The notes beneath the pieces are model-generated. The model was given only the letters and a program-made list of their open reading frames with translations, was not told the DNA's origin and did no database searches. A DNA stretch of 64,000 nucleotides from Alistipes sp. GTDB taxonomy: Bacteria; Bacteroidota; Bacteroidia; Bacteroidales; Rikenellaceae. The stretch is from the NCBI GenBank assembly GCA_017465605.1, contig JAFTVW010000054.1, positions 87,079-151,078 on the forward strand, given 5' to 3'. Made by a program: the position numbers and the translations under genes. Shown here in pieces: positions 33,172-42,055 of the stretch (position 1 is the first letter of the stretch; every line of letters starts with the position of its first letter).

Positions 33172-33984
33172 ATGGATTTCGTTAGTGAATATGCGATTGA
33201 GATAATACTCGTGCTGTCGGGTGTTTTGGTCGGTGTGATTAACACATTGGCTGGTGGCGGTGCGATTATCACTATGACGCTATTTACCGTTTTGGGCCTT
33301 CCGATTAGCGTTGCCAATGGAACTAATCGTATTGCTGTTGTGTTGCAAAATCTTACAGCCTCGGTAGCCTTTATTCGTAAGCGAATGTTGCATATCAGCA
33401 GCGGTATCAAACTGGCCATTCCTGCTGTTATTGGTAATATTATTGGCTCGATGGTCGCTACTCACATAAGCGATGCAGTGTTTAAGATTTGTATGGCTGT
33501 GGTGTTGACCGTTGTGCTGGTCTATATGATTTTCGACCAAAGTCATAAGCAAACTACTCATATTCACGGTGGTCACCCTCTCGATACCAAATTCTACCAC
33601 TATATTTGGTTTCTGCTTTTAGGTTTTTACGGCGGATATATCTACATTGGTTTGGGATATGTGATTTTGGCCGTTACGATATGGTCGATGAAGCTCGATA
33701 TTATTACCGCCAATGTGATAAAAGGTTTTATTATATTCCTTGCCACACCATTCTCGTTGGTTATTTTCATTATGAACGATCAGGTTGATTATGCTTATGG
33801 CCTGTGGCACGGTTTGGGTAATATTTTAGGGGCTATGCTGGCTTCGCACTTTGCAATGAGTTGGGGCGTGAAGTTCGTGCGCTTGTTTACGATGGCAATT
33901 TTGGTGGTTTGCTTTGCCGATTTGGTGGGGCTCATATCATTGAAGGGTATGATGAGCGCAATGCTCGAAGCACTCAATTTATAG
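33172..33984 (+). CDS. TauE/SafE-type sulfite/organic anion permease
   Basis: A 270-residue integral membrane protein with seven or eight hydrophobic helices. The TauE/SafE signature appears near the start as VLVGVINTLAGGGAIITM and again in the second half as FYGGYIYIGLGYVIL. The family exports or imports sulfite, sulfoacetate, taurine and similar anions; substrate cannot be predicted here. It follows a strong terminator and lies 26 bases before uvrA on the same strand, so the two are probably co-transcribed. A near-consensus -7 box (TATCTTTA, 33124-33131) lies about 40 bases before its ATG. Confidence 0.88.
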   Translation: MDFVSEYAIEIILVLSGVLVGVINTLAGGGAIITMTLFTVLGLPISVANGTNRIAVVLQNLTASVAFIRKRMLHISSGIKLAIPAVIGNIIGSMVATHISDAVFKICMAVVLTVVLVYMIFDQSHKQTTHIHGGHPLDTKFYHYIWFLLLGFYGGYIYIGLGYVILAVTIWSMKLDIITANVIKGFIIFLATPFSLVIFIMNDQVDYAYGLWHGLGNILGAMLASHFAMSWGVKFVRLFTMAILVVCFADLVGLISLKGMMSAMLEALNL

Positions 33985-34010
33985 TCAATGCACTTGTGCA
34001 ATTTTGAGAA

Positions 34011-36839
34011 ATGAAATTTAATAAGGAGGATAAAATAGTTGTTACGGGGGCGCGAGTTCACAATCTTAAAAATGTTGATGTCACGATTCCCCGCTATTCT
34101 TTGGTCGTTATAACCGGCCTATCTGGCTCGGGCAAGTCGTCGTTGGCATTCGACACAATCTATGCCGAGGGTCAGCGTCGCTATATGGAGACCCTTTCGA
34201 CCTATGCTCGTCAATTCGTAGGAACTATGGAGCGTCCCGATGTCGATAAGATTACGGGCCTAAGTCCTGTCGTGGCCATCGAACAAAAGACAACCAATAA
34301 AAATCCCCGCTCGACAGTTGGTACTGTTACCGAAATCAACGACTTCTTGCGTCTGTTGTATGCACGAGCTTCACGAGCCTATTCTCCCATCACCAACGAG
34401 GAGATGGTGCATTATACCGATGAACAAATCTGCGATTTGATAATCAACGGCTTCGATGGTCGTCGTGTGGCGTTTATGGCTCCTGTGGTTAAGGGACGTA
34501 AAGGTCACTATCGCGAATTGTTTGAGTCGCTGGCCAAACGAGGTTACATCTATGCACGAATTGATGGCGAGATAAGAGAGATAACCGCAGGAATGAAACT
34601 CGACCGCTACAAGATTCACACCATCGATTTGGTGGTTGATCGTATGCGAGTGGGTGAGGATTTGCGTGAACGAGTTATGACCTCGCTCAAAGAGGCTATG
34701 CGTCAAGGCAAGGGTACTATGGCTTTGTATGATTACGAGGCCGATGGTATGCGTTATTACTCGCGCCATTTGATGTGCCCCACAACAGGTGTGGCATTTG
34801 AGGATCCAGCACCTCACACCTTTTCGTTCAATGCTCCGCAAGGTGCTTGTCCACGATGCAGCGGTTTGGGTGTGGAGGCTGTTTTTGATAGAGATAAAAT
34901 TATCCCCGATGAGAATCGTTCACTCAGTGAAGGAGCTATCGAACCTCTCGGAAAATATAAGAATAATAAGATTTTCACCCTGCTCACCATTCTTGGCCGT
35001 CGCTACGATTTTACGTTAGATGACCCCGTAAATACCATTTCGGAGGAGGGAATGAATGCAATCTTGTATGGAGATGCAAAGCCGTTGACTGTGGATTTGT
35101 CGGAGTTTAGCTCCATCTCAGGCCGAAGAATGATAGCTTGGGAAGGTATTGCCGAGTATGTCGCATCGGCCGATGACGAGGAGTCAAAACGTGGTCAGAA
35201 GTGGCGTGAGCAGTTTATGAAGCATCGCCCGTGTAGTGTTTGTGGTGGCTCACGTTTGAAGAAGGAGTCGTTGCAATTCCGTATTGGAGGTAAAAATATT
35301 GCCGAAGTGTCGGCTATGTCGATTGCCGATTTTGCCGAGTGGATGTCGCATATCGAGGAGCATTTCAACGCCAAAGAACTGAAAATTGCGCAAGAGATTG
35401 TAAAGGAGATTCGTGAGCGACTTCACTTCTTGGTAGAGGTTGGTTTGGGCTACCTTTCGCTTGGCCGTTCAGCCCGTTCTTTGTCGGGTGGAGAGAGCCA
35501 GCGTATTCGTTTGGCAACGCAGATTGGCTCAAAGCTGGTGAATGTGCTTTATATCCTCGATGAGCCGAGCATCGGCCTTCACCAGCGCGATAATCGTCGT
35601 TTGATAAACACGCTCAAAGAGTTGCGCGATGCAGGCAACTCGGTGATTGTTGTCGAGCACGATGAGGATATGATGCGCTCGGCCGACTTTATTGTCGATG
35701 TGGGCCCAAAGGCGGGTCGCCGAGGAGGTCAGATTGTAGCTGCGGGTACGATTGACGATATTATGCGCTCCAACTCTATCACTGCCGACTATCTGTGTGG
35801 TCGTCGCACGATTGAGATTCCCGAAACGCTCCGCGAGGGTAGTGGTCAGAGCATTTTTATAAGAGGCGCAAGAGGTAATAATCTCAAAGGTGTTGATGTA
35901 GAGTTTCCGCTCGGTAAGTTTATCTGTGTTACGGGTGTGAGTGGCTCAGGCAAATCAACCCTCGTAAACGAAACTCTGCGACCCATAATCAGCCGATTGT
36001 TGTATCGCTCATTCGACCAGCCGTTGCCATACGACAAGGTGGAGGGCTTGGAGCATATTGATAAGTTGGTTGTGGTTGACCAATCTCCCATTGGTCGCAC
36101 TCCACGCAGTAATCCAGCTACCTATTCAAATGTCTTTTCCGATATTAGAAAACTATTTGAGGCTACCCCCGATGCACAAGTCAGAGGATTCAAGGCGGGC
36201 CGTTTCTCGTTCAATGTGAAAGGTGGCCGTTGTGAGGAGTGTCGTGGTGCAGGAGTGCAGACTATCGAGATGAACTTCCTGCCTGATGTCTATGTGAGAT
36301 GTAAGGCTTGTGCGGGCCATCGTTATAATCGAGAAACGTTGGAGGTGAAGTATAAGGGCAAAAATATCGACGATGTGTTGAATATGACCGTTAACATAGC
36401 TGTCGAGTTCTTTGCCAATATCCCCAATATATATCAAAAGTTAAAGGCTATTCAAGATGTCGGCTTAGGCTATCTTACGCTGGGTCAACCTTGCACCACT
36501 CTGTCGGGTGGAGAGAGCCAGCGAATCAAACTTGCAGCCGAACTGTCAAAGAGTGATACAGGCCGTACACTCTATATCTTAGACGAGCCAACCACAGGCC
36601 TTCACTTCGAGGACGTAAGGCAATTGCTGGGCGTGATTAATAAACTTGTCGATAGGGGTAATACCGCTATCGTTATCGAGCACAATCTCGATGTGATAAA
36701 GGTTGCCGACCACATTATCGATATGGGTCCCGAAGGTGGAGCTGGCGGAGGTATGGTTGTCGCTACGGGTACTCCGAGTGAAATAGCCAAGTCGAAAGAT
36801 AGTGCAACAGGCGAATTTTTACGCAACATTATCCATTAG
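34011..36839 (+). CDS. uvrA: Excinuclease ABC subunit A
   Basis: Damage-recognition ATPase of nucleotide excision repair; UvrA dimers scan DNA and load UvrB. Both ABC modules are complete: Walker A motifs GLSGSGKS (residues 36-43) and GVSGSGKS near residue 643, signature LSGGESQRIRLA and LSGGESQRIKLA, and Walker B ILDEP in both halves. Zinc-finger cysteines are in CPTTG...CPRCSGLG, HRPCSVCGGSRL and, in the second half, CEECRGAG...CKACAGHRY. The length of 942 aa is typical. A hairpin terminator just after the gene also contains the start codon of the next one. Confidence 0.97.
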   Translation: MKFNKEDKIVVTGARVHNLKNVDVTIPRYSLVVITGLSGSGKSSLAFDTIYAEGQRRYMETLSTYARQFVGTMERPDVDKITGLSPVVAIEQKTTNKNPRSTVGTVTEINDFLRLLYARASRAYSPITNEEMVHYTDEQICDLIINGFDGRRVAFMAPVVKGRKGHYRELFESLAKRGYIYARIDGEIREITAGMKLDRYKIHTIDLVVDRMRVGEDLRERVMTSLKEAMRQGKGTMALYDYEADGMRYYSRHLMCPTTGVAFEDPAPHTFSFNAPQGACPRCSGLGVEAVFDRDKIIPDENRSLSEGAIEPLGKYKNNKIFTLLTILGRRYDFTLDDPVNTISEEGMNAILYGDAKPLTVDLSEFSSISGRRMIAWEGIAEYVASADDEESKRGQKWREQFMKHRPCSVCGGSRLKKESLQFRIGGKNIAEVSAMSIADFAEWMSHIEEHFNAKELKIAQEIVKEIRERLHFLVEVGLGYLSLGRSARSLSGGESQRIRLATQIGSKLVNVLYILDEPSIGLHQRDNRRLINTLKELRDAGNSVIVVEHDEDMMRSADFIVDVGPKAGRRGGQIVAAGTIDDIMRSNSITADYLCGRRTIEIPETLREGSGQSIFIRGARGNNLKGVDVEFPLGKFICVTGVSGSGKSTLVNETLRPIISRLLYRSFDQPLPYDKVEGLEHIDKLVVVDQSPIGRTPRSNPATYSNVFSDIRKLFEATPDAQVRGFKAGRFSFNVKGGRCEECRGAGVQTIEMNFLPDVYVRCKACAGHRYNRETLEVKYKGKNIDDVLNMTVNIAVEFFANIPNIYQKLKAIQDVGLGYLTLGQPCTTLSGGESQRIKLAAELSKSDTGRTLYILDEPTTGLHFEDVRQLLGVINKLVDRGNTAIVIEHNLDVIKVADHIIDMGPEGGAGGGMVVATGTPSEIAKSKDSATGEFLRNIIH

Positions 36840-36850
36840 GCAAGAATTTT

Positions 36851-36897
36851 GAAGTCGTTTCAGCAAAATCATTATTGCTATGAAACGACTTCTTTTT
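36851..36897 (+). terminator. uvrA terminator-like hairpin that includes the next start codon
   Basis: A perfect 12-bp stem GAAGTCGTTTCA (36851-36862) with TGAAACGACTTC (36881-36892), extended inside by GCAA/TTGC, is followed by TTTTT. The ATG of the DUF4251 gene is at 36880-36882, so its first four codons form the 3' arm. Confidence 0.85.
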
Positions 36898-37434
36898 ATT
36901 TTGATGTGCACTACGGTATGCACTTTCTGCGGCCCATATACCTTTGAGGCCATTGCACAACAAGCCCCTTCGGAGGCTGCTAAGTTATCTCACGAAGAGC
37001 GCGCCGCACGCCGAGCCGAGCGACTTGCCGAGTTTGAACGCACGATTGATTCGGTGGTGATGTCGCACAACTTCCAATTCAATCCTCAATCTGTCGAGAT
37101 GCTACCCGCTGGTAGTACCCAATTTCTGATGAATCCCAACTATATGGTTACTGTGTTGCGAGGCTCGGTAGATGTCTGCTTGCCGTATTATACGGGCTAC
37201 ACTCCTCCATATCGTTATGTGTTGCTCAATACGGGCTCTCCTTCGCTCACTGATTTTGTTACACAGCAGACCGAAGATGGTTGGGTTGTGACGTTCAAGT
37301 GTTATCTCTATGCCTCGACGCAATACACTTTCCATTTCGATATCAACAAGCGTTATGGCGGTGCAACCCTTACTATCACAAATCCGTGGTATAATGCCGT
37401 GCAGTATTCGGGAACAATCACTAAGGTATATTAA
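36880..37434 (+). CDS. DUF4251 domain exported protein (paralogue 1)
   Basis: A 184-residue protein with a signal peptide (first ~26 residues, ending near EAIAQQ) followed by a charged coil (HEERAARRAERLAEF) and a DUF4251 beta-rich domain (SHNFQFNPQSVEMLP, FKCYLYASTQYTFHFDI, GGATLTITNPW). DUF4251 proteins are restricted to Bacteroidota and unstudied. Its start codon lies within a terminator-like hairpin formed with the uvrA downstream region, so little uvrA read-through may reach it, or its translation may depend on unfolding. Its paralogue follows by 12 bases. Confidence 0.82.
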   Translation: MKRLLFILMCTTVCTFCGPYTFEAIAQQAPSEAAKLSHEERAARRAERLAEFERTIDSVVMSHNFQFNPQSVEMLPAGSTQFLMNPNYMVTVLRGSVDVCLPYYTGYTPPYRYVLLNTGSPSLTDFVTQQTEDGWVVTFKCYLYASTQYTFHFDINKRYGGATLTITNPWYNAVQYSGTITKVY

Positions 37435-37446
37435 TCGGCTGCGAGT

Positions 37447-38232
37447 ATGAAAAAATATATCTATACACTCTATGGTAGTATTGTGGTTACTATGTTGGCC
37501 GTAATTATCGCTTCGGCTCACAACATCTACGTTGGCCGACAAGCCAAAGCAGAGCAACTGCATAGTGCAACCACCCAACCTCAAAATGGTAGCTCTCCGA
37601 TTGTAGCCAGTGACTCGCTCTCGCAACGGTTTTCGTTTCGCTCAGATAGCGTTCCTGTGATGAACTATGTGCCGTTGCAAGGCCCAGAATATTCTTCGCT
37701 CGATACAATCAATGCTCCTGTTTCACAATCAGCTCTTTTAACCGCATCGGCTCGACGTCAGCAGGTGGCAAATCGCGTTGCCTTTACAATCGACTCGCTG
37801 ATTGCTACTCGCTCTTATGGTTTCTATCCAAGTGCGATGCAGACCAAAGGAGCGCAGATGCGAATGATTTATAACGATTACTATTATCTCTATATCTCGC
37901 CTGTCGATTTGGAGGTGCATATTCCAGTCGAACATTCGCCAACCAAATATCTCACAATGCTTAATTTTGACTCCAATAGCGTTGCGGATTACGTTAGCCG
38001 CAAACAACAATCAGAGTGGGTGGTGAGTTTTTCTGCCTCGACATCGGGCGATAAATACGATTTTCAACTCGTTGTGTCAACCGTTACGGGCGAAGCAGAG
38101 TTGTTAGTGGCATCACCTCGTATTTCGATGCGATATTTGGGAACAATAGGCTCTCGCCAGAAGATTCAGCAGAGCCGAGCGGCCAAATTCTTTCAAGAGT
38201 TGGGTGCTACCAATCCTGCCGCTACAAATTAA
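37447..38232 (+). CDS. DUF4251 domain membrane-anchored protein (paralogue 2)
   Basis: A 261-residue protein with an N-terminal hydrophobic segment (about residues 5-24, IYTLYGSIVVTMLAVIIASA) that could be a signal anchor, a ~90-residue linker rich in Ser, Gln and Val, and a DUF4251 domain (about residues 105-235) like that of its neighbour: TRSYGFYPSAMQTKGAQ, DYYYLYISPVDLEVHI, KYDFQLVVSTVTGEAEL. The shared domain layout and adjacency suggest a duplicated pair in one unit. No function is known. The stop is followed by a strong bidirectional terminator. Confidence 0.8.
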   Translation: MKKYIYTLYGSIVVTMLAVIIASAHNIYVGRQAKAEQLHSATTQPQNGSSPIVASDSLSQRFSFRSDSVPVMNYVPLQGPEYSSLDTINAPVSQSALLTASARRQQVANRVAFTIDSLIATRSYGFYPSAMQTKGAQMRMIYNDYYYLYISPVDLEVHIPVEHSPTKYLTMLNFDSNSVADYVSRKQQSEWVVSFSASTSGDKYDFQLVVSTVTGEAELLVASPRISMRYLGTIGSRQKIQQSRAAKFFQELGATNPAATN

Positions 38233-38253
38233 ACATTGCGTCTTAACATAACA

Positions 38254-38295
38254 AAAACGAGGGTGAGATTTTTACGATAATCTTACCCTCGTTTT
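38254..38295. terminator. Bidirectional terminator between DUF4251 and ispF genes
   Basis: A 17-bp stem with one G-T pair (38254-38270 with 38279-38295), an 8-base loop and A/T tails on both sides. Confidence 0.88.
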
Positions 38296-38325
38296 GTTGC
38301 CTGCTTTATTGCTTGCCTCAGTCCA

Positions 38326-38805
38326 TTACTCCTTGATAAGTAGAGCTACGGCATCAACCGATACACCCTCTTCACGTCCCTCAAAACCGAGCTTTTCGGT
38401 GGTTGTGGCCTTTACCGAAACTCTATCAACGCCTAAGCCCATTACATTGGCTATGGTTTGGCGCATATTGTCGATGTGAGGACGCAACTTCGGGCGTTGC
38501 ATCGCTATCGTACAATCTACATTCGAGATTTTGTAACCCTGCTGTTCAACCACATCACACACTCGACGCAACAAAATTTTCGAGTCAATGCCTTTGAATT
38601 CAGCCGATGTGTCGGGGAAGAGCTTGCCAATATCGCCCAAAGCCAGTGCCCCAAGCAGTGCATCACAAATGGCGTGAATGGCTACATCACCGTCAGAGTG
38701 AGCCACACAACCCTTTGTGTGTTGAATCTCTATACCTCCAATTATGAGTGGTAAACCCTCAGCCAATGCGTGTACGTCAAATCCGTGTCCAATTCTAATA
38801 TCCAT
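38326..38805 (-). CDS. ispF: 2-C-methyl-D-erythritol 2,4-cyclodiphosphate synthase
   Basis: Closes the cyclodiphosphate ring in the non-mevalonate (MEP) isoprenoid pathway, forming MEcPP with CMP release. The 159-residue chain shows the family zinc and substrate motifs: [10 protein letters not shown] (Asp8-His10-type ligands near residues 8-10), the [19 protein letters not shown] region with the third metal His, and [14 protein letters not shown] near the C-terminus. It forms homotrimers in the cytoplasm. It follows the S24/S26-like peptidase gene by 24 bases on the same strand, so it may be read through from the ABC-kinase-peptidase operon. Confidence 0.97.
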   Translation of the reverse strand: MDIRIGHGFDVHALAEGLPLIIGGIEIQHTKGCVAHSDGDVAIHAICDALLGALALGDIGKLFPDTSAEFKGIDSKILLRRVCDVVEQQGYKISNVDCTIAMQRPKLRPHIDNMRQTIANVMGLGVDRVSVKATTTEKLGFEGREEGVSVDAVALLIKE

Positions 38806-38829
38806 ATTCTTTTTATTATTTATATTCTA

Positions 38830-39276
38830 TTATATTCTATTATTCATTATTCCCAATATGCAACGTCTTGCTATCTGCGGCAGTGCCAACCATATGCAAC
38901 TCTTTGCTCTCCATTCGCGGCTCGTGCAGTCGATTGTCCTATTGCGTGGGGTTATCACCTTCGATGCAATTGCAACCACATCGGCTCTTGTGGCTCGTTC
39001 CAAACGGTTGATGTTTCCGTCACCAGCAAATGTTATATCTTCGCCCGAAATCTTTGTAATTCTATGCAAGATGTGGCTGCCGTTGTAACGAAACAATGCA
39101 ATATCACCCTTTTGTAGTATCCTCGATTGGCAGGGCGTTAATACTACCTTATACCGATTATCCCTCAGCCACGGGCGCATACTATTACCTTTTACGGTGA
39201 TGGTTACGTTTTTCCCCTCGCCAATAAGACGCTCAACCTCGCCGAAAAATATTTCGTTGCTAATCTTCAACATCAT
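38830..39276 (-). CDS. Soluble S24/S26-like serine peptidase of the ABC/HprK-like operon
   Basis: A 148-residue protein with the signal-peptidase/LexA-type catalytic core: the nucleophile Ser32 in VKGNSMRPWL, then GDIALFRYNGSHILHRI, where His71 sits at the place filled by Lys in bacterial LepB and by His in ER/SipW-type enzymes, and FAGDGN (about residues 83-88). There is no N-terminal membrane segment, unlike LepB. Its start overlaps the end of the HprK-like gene by 4 bases (ATGA), indicating translational coupling. Peptidases of this group occur in Bacteroidota beside HprK-like kinases and exporters, where they are thought to process small peptides; the substrate here is not known. Confidence 0.75.
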   Translation of the reverse strand: MMLKISNEIFFGEVERLIGEGKNVTITVKGNSMRPWLRDNRYKVVLTPCQSRILQKGDIALFRYNGSHILHRITKISGEDITFAGDGNINRLERATRADVVAIASKVITPRNRTIDCTSREWRAKSCIWLALPQIARRCILGIMNNRI

Positions 39277-40277
39277 ATCTTAAAGAGTGTTTCTTGTACT
39301 AATCTTGCCGCATCGGCATTGGGTAAGCACTCCAAATGGTATATCTCGGCCTTTGATAAAACTCCGCTCAAAATATCAAACATCAACTCTTTCAATCTTC
39401 CGTCGTAGGCAAACGCGGGTGGTAGCGATGGCAATAGAGCTCCGATAGCCTCTGCACCCTTCAATCTGCGAATTTTATTGTGCGGGGCTTGACTTAGCCT
39501 AACAATAGCGCGAAGTGGATATTTCTCATCTTTGTAACAAGGTGTTTTCCCACTCCACGGTGAGCCATATACAATCGGTTGTTTGCCGGAGAATCCAATA
39601 AACGGACTATCATCATTCAGCAGTGTTGCACCTTCTATGTTCTCCCTCCAAAGTCGGGTGTGAGTGCTTTTCCCTGTGCCTGATTCTCCAAGAAACATTA
39701 TTGCCTGATTGTTATATACAATAGTTGAGGAGTGTATGGCTGCCACCATACTATTTGCCGCTGCAATGCCAAGTGAAAACCATAATCCGAAACGTATATG
39801 CGAGGCGCACTCTCTGCTTTCAAAATTGCCAATACCGCCAATTCTATCATCGGTTGCATCTCCATTTGCGTCGGCCGATAACAAACGACATAAAACAGCA
39901 TTTGAGCGTGTGTCGTATTTGAATTGGCTTATTCGTTTGTTGCTGTTTTCTATGTTGAGCATATAGAAGTGAGATGCCTTTGCTGTACCCTTGTAAAATC
40001 TGCAAGTGGCATCAGCATCGCTGAACTCAAACGTGTGCAGAAGTTTCATCTCCTCTGCCTCCGAGAGCTTTTTGCCGCAATCCCAATCTTCTTTATCGTT
40101 TGCGGGCAATACTATGCAATCGGGTGAAGGCTTCGATGGGGTAGTGCGCTGAAACGGAGCAAAACTGTCGAGCCTAAGTTTTGGGGCATTGTCACATTGT
40201 TGAGCCATCATCAGCGACTCGGCAATATGCAACTCCAAACCCGCTATCGAGAAATATAAAAACCCTGTTTGTGTCAT
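39273..40277 (-). CDS. HPr-kinase-like P-loop protein
   Basis: A 334-residue cytoplasmic protein whose C-terminal half resembles the HPr kinase/PEP-carboxykinase-type nucleotide-binding fold: Walker A GESGTGKST (residues 197-205), LLNDDSPFIGF (Asp222/223) and VYGSPWSGKTPCY (about 237-248). The N-terminal ~150 residues are unrecognised. Proteins of this kind, sometimes misnamed PEP carboxykinase, are found in peptide-modification and lasso-peptide-like clusters, where a kinase may act on a peptide. It overlaps both neighbours by 4 bases, forming a coupled ABC-kinase-peptidase unit. No HPr protein or PTS genes are nearby, arguing against a catabolite-control role. Confidence 0.8.
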   Translation of the reverse strand: MTQTGFLYFSIAGLELHIAESLMMAQQCDNAPKLRLDSFAPFQRTTPSKPSPDCIVLPANDKEDWDCGKKLSEAEEMKLLHTFEFSDADATCRFYKGTAKASHFYMLNIENSNKRISQFKYDTRSNAVLCRLLSADANGDATDDRIGGIGNFESRECASHIRFGLWFSLGIAAANSMVAAIHSSTIVYNNQAIMFLGESGTGKSTHTRLWRENIEGATLLNDDSPFIGFSGKQPIVYGSPWSGKTPCYKDEKYPLRAIVRLSQAPHNKIRRLKGAEAIGALLPSLPPAFAYDGRLKELMFDILSGVLSKAEIYHLECLPNADAARLVQETLFKI

Positions 40278-41971
40278 AGCTTTTCAATGTTTATAATGCG
40301 GTCGCAATACTCCAACGATGTCTCACGGTGGGCTATGGCTACAATCGTGATGTTTTGGTTATTTCGAGATAATTCCTCAATCGAAGAGTTTATACTCTGC
40401 TCGGTAGTACGGTCGAGAGAAGAAGTCGCCTCGTCAAAGAATAGAATGTCGGGTCGCTTGTAGAGTGCGCGGGCAATACCTATTCGTTGTCTTTCGCCAC
40501 CCGATACTCTGCAACCAGCCTCTCCTATCGAGCTATTAAGCCCGTCGGGTAACCTCTCAACAAACTCCGTAAGGCTTGCCATCTTCAAAACCTCCATCAC
40601 CCGCTCTCGGTCGATTTTCTCACTCGGAACGCCCAATGCGATGTTTTCTAATAGTGTAGAATCCAACAAAAATACACTCTGCGGAACATATCCCACGCTA
40701 TTTTGCCACTTGCGTCGGGTGGTTTGGTCGAGTTTGATTCCATCAATCAGAATCTCACCTTTGTCGGGGGCATACAAACCCAACAAAAGATTCATAAGCG
40801 TACTCTTGCCCGCACCCGAAGCTCCGCGTATGCCAATCCTCTCGCCCTGCTTGATTGTAAGCGAGAAATCTTCAATCACACTTTGGGCATTCTTCGTATA
40901 TCGGAACGAAATGTTGCGCACCTCCATTTGCTGGTGTAGGTGAATACGCTCCGATGAATTGTCTATCTCTATCTTATCGTTGCTGATATCTGATAGAGTG
41001 TCAATCGTGTGTAGATTGTAACGTATAGCCGTAAGCGATGTGAGAATATTTCTTATCGAAGGAAGCAATCTTACGGCAGCCACTGCAAACAATCCAAATA
41101 CCAATCCGATTTTCCTTTCAGGCATAAATGCTCCAATAATAATCAGAGTTGCCATACCCGCAGCAAGTGAAGTTTCGGTGATACCTTGTGGTATGGTCGA
41201 TAGGGTAGCGTCGCGTTTACGCATAGCAACCAAACGGTCTGTTGCGCGGTTAAACGATGATATAATCTGCGGAAAGGCGTTGCTGATTTCCACATCTGTA
41301 TAACCTCTGAAACTCTCTGCAACGTTGCGGAACTTTTCGCGTTGAGCTTGATTCTCCTCGGCTCCATATTTTAGCAGACGCTCCTTGACAAATGAGTAAT
41401 AAATCCACACCGCAGGAACAAAAGTTAATGCCAAAAGCAAAGATGCTGTCGGGTCGTAGAAAATAATTGCAACGATAATTAGCGCAAATGGGATAATCTC
41501 TCCCACAATGGCAGCCGCAGGCTTCAATACTCCGATAACGAAATTCAGACATACGATATTCACATTTCGTGATAACTCGGTCGAGTTTCGTTCCGATACG
41601 AATAGCAATCCACGTCGGTAGTAGTCAACAAATAGTCTTCGCGACAGATTACCATAGAGGTCGTATGTGAAATTCCTCTCATACTTATAAAGCCACAAGT
41701 TCATCATATTTTTCAATGCGATGAATCCTACAATCGCCAATGCTGTTGCGATTACAAACTGAGAGTGGCTTTTGCACCCCAGAAAATCGTAAACATATCG
41801 TACAATGTGATTCGATTGCAGAGCCTCGAAATCGAGTATAAGCATCAACAGAGGTACAAGCATAGCAATACCGAAGAAGTTGAGTATAGCCCTCAAAAGT
41901 ACGGTTATCGCAACGATAAACGCTCTTGTGTGAAACTCCTGTGGTATGATATTTTTAATCTTGCGAAGCAT
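40274..41971 (-). CDS. ABC exporter, fused permease and ATPase
   Basis: A 565-residue half-transporter with about six transmembrane helices in the first ~320 residues and an ATPase domain at the C-terminus: Walker A GASGAGKST near residue 376, Q-loop GYVPQSVFLLDSTLLENI, signature VSGGERQR, Walker B ILFFDEATSSLD and the switch His in AIAHRE. It resembles MsbA/PglK-like exporters of lipids, oligosaccharides or peptides. No N-terminal C39 peptidase is present. The stop overlaps the start of the HprK-like gene (ATGA). A -7 box just upstream suggests its own promoter, although addA ends only 84 bases before. Confidence 0.92.
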   Translation of the reverse strand: MLRKIKNIIPQEFHTRAFIVAITVLLRAILNFFGIAMLVPLLMLILDFEALQSNHIVRYVYDFLGCKSHSQFVIATALAIVGFIALKNMMNLWLYKYERNFTYDLYGNLSRRLFVDYYRRGLLFVSERNSTELSRNVNIVCLNFVIGVLKPAAAIVGEIIPFALIIVAIIFYDPTASLLLALTFVPAVWIYYSFVKERLLKYGAEENQAQREKFRNVAESFRGYTDVEISNAFPQIISSFNRATDRLVAMRKRDATLSTIPQGITETSLAAGMATLIIIGAFMPERKIGLVFGLFAVAAVRLLPSIRNILTSLTAIRYNLHTIDTLSDISNDKIEIDNSSERIHLHQQMEVRNISFRYTKNAQSVIEDFSLTIKQGERIGIRGASGAGKSTLMNLLLGLYAPDKGEILIDGIKLDQTTRRKWQNSVGYVPQSVFLLDSTLLENIALGVPSEKIDRERVMEVLKMASLTEFVERLPDGLNSSIGEAGCRVSGGERQRIGIARALYKRPDILFFDEATSSLDRTTEQSINSSIEELSRNNQNITIVAIAHRETSLEYCDRIINIEKL

Positions 41972-41989
41972 TTTTCAAATCCTAATATG

Positions 41990-41997
41990 CAAATATA
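41990..41997 (-). promoter_or_regulatory. -7 box for the ABC-HprK-S26 operon
   Basis: TATATTTG on the minus strand, 19 bases before the ATG at 41971, between addA and the ABC gene. Confidence 0.55.
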
Positions 41998-42055
41998 AGA
42001 AAAAACTCTGTACCTTGAAAATCGGTTTGGCTTGGCTACTGCTTTAAGCGTGATC

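Noticed and set aside
39273-40277. A true HPr kinase or PEP carboxykinase
   Set aside because: Only the P-loop half resembles that fold; the N-terminus differs and no PTS or gluconeogenic genes are adjacent.
41972-42055. Possible precursor peptide gene before the ABC-HprK-S26 operon
   Set aside because: The 84-base gap holds a promoter box only; no start codon with a meaningful short frame could be supported.
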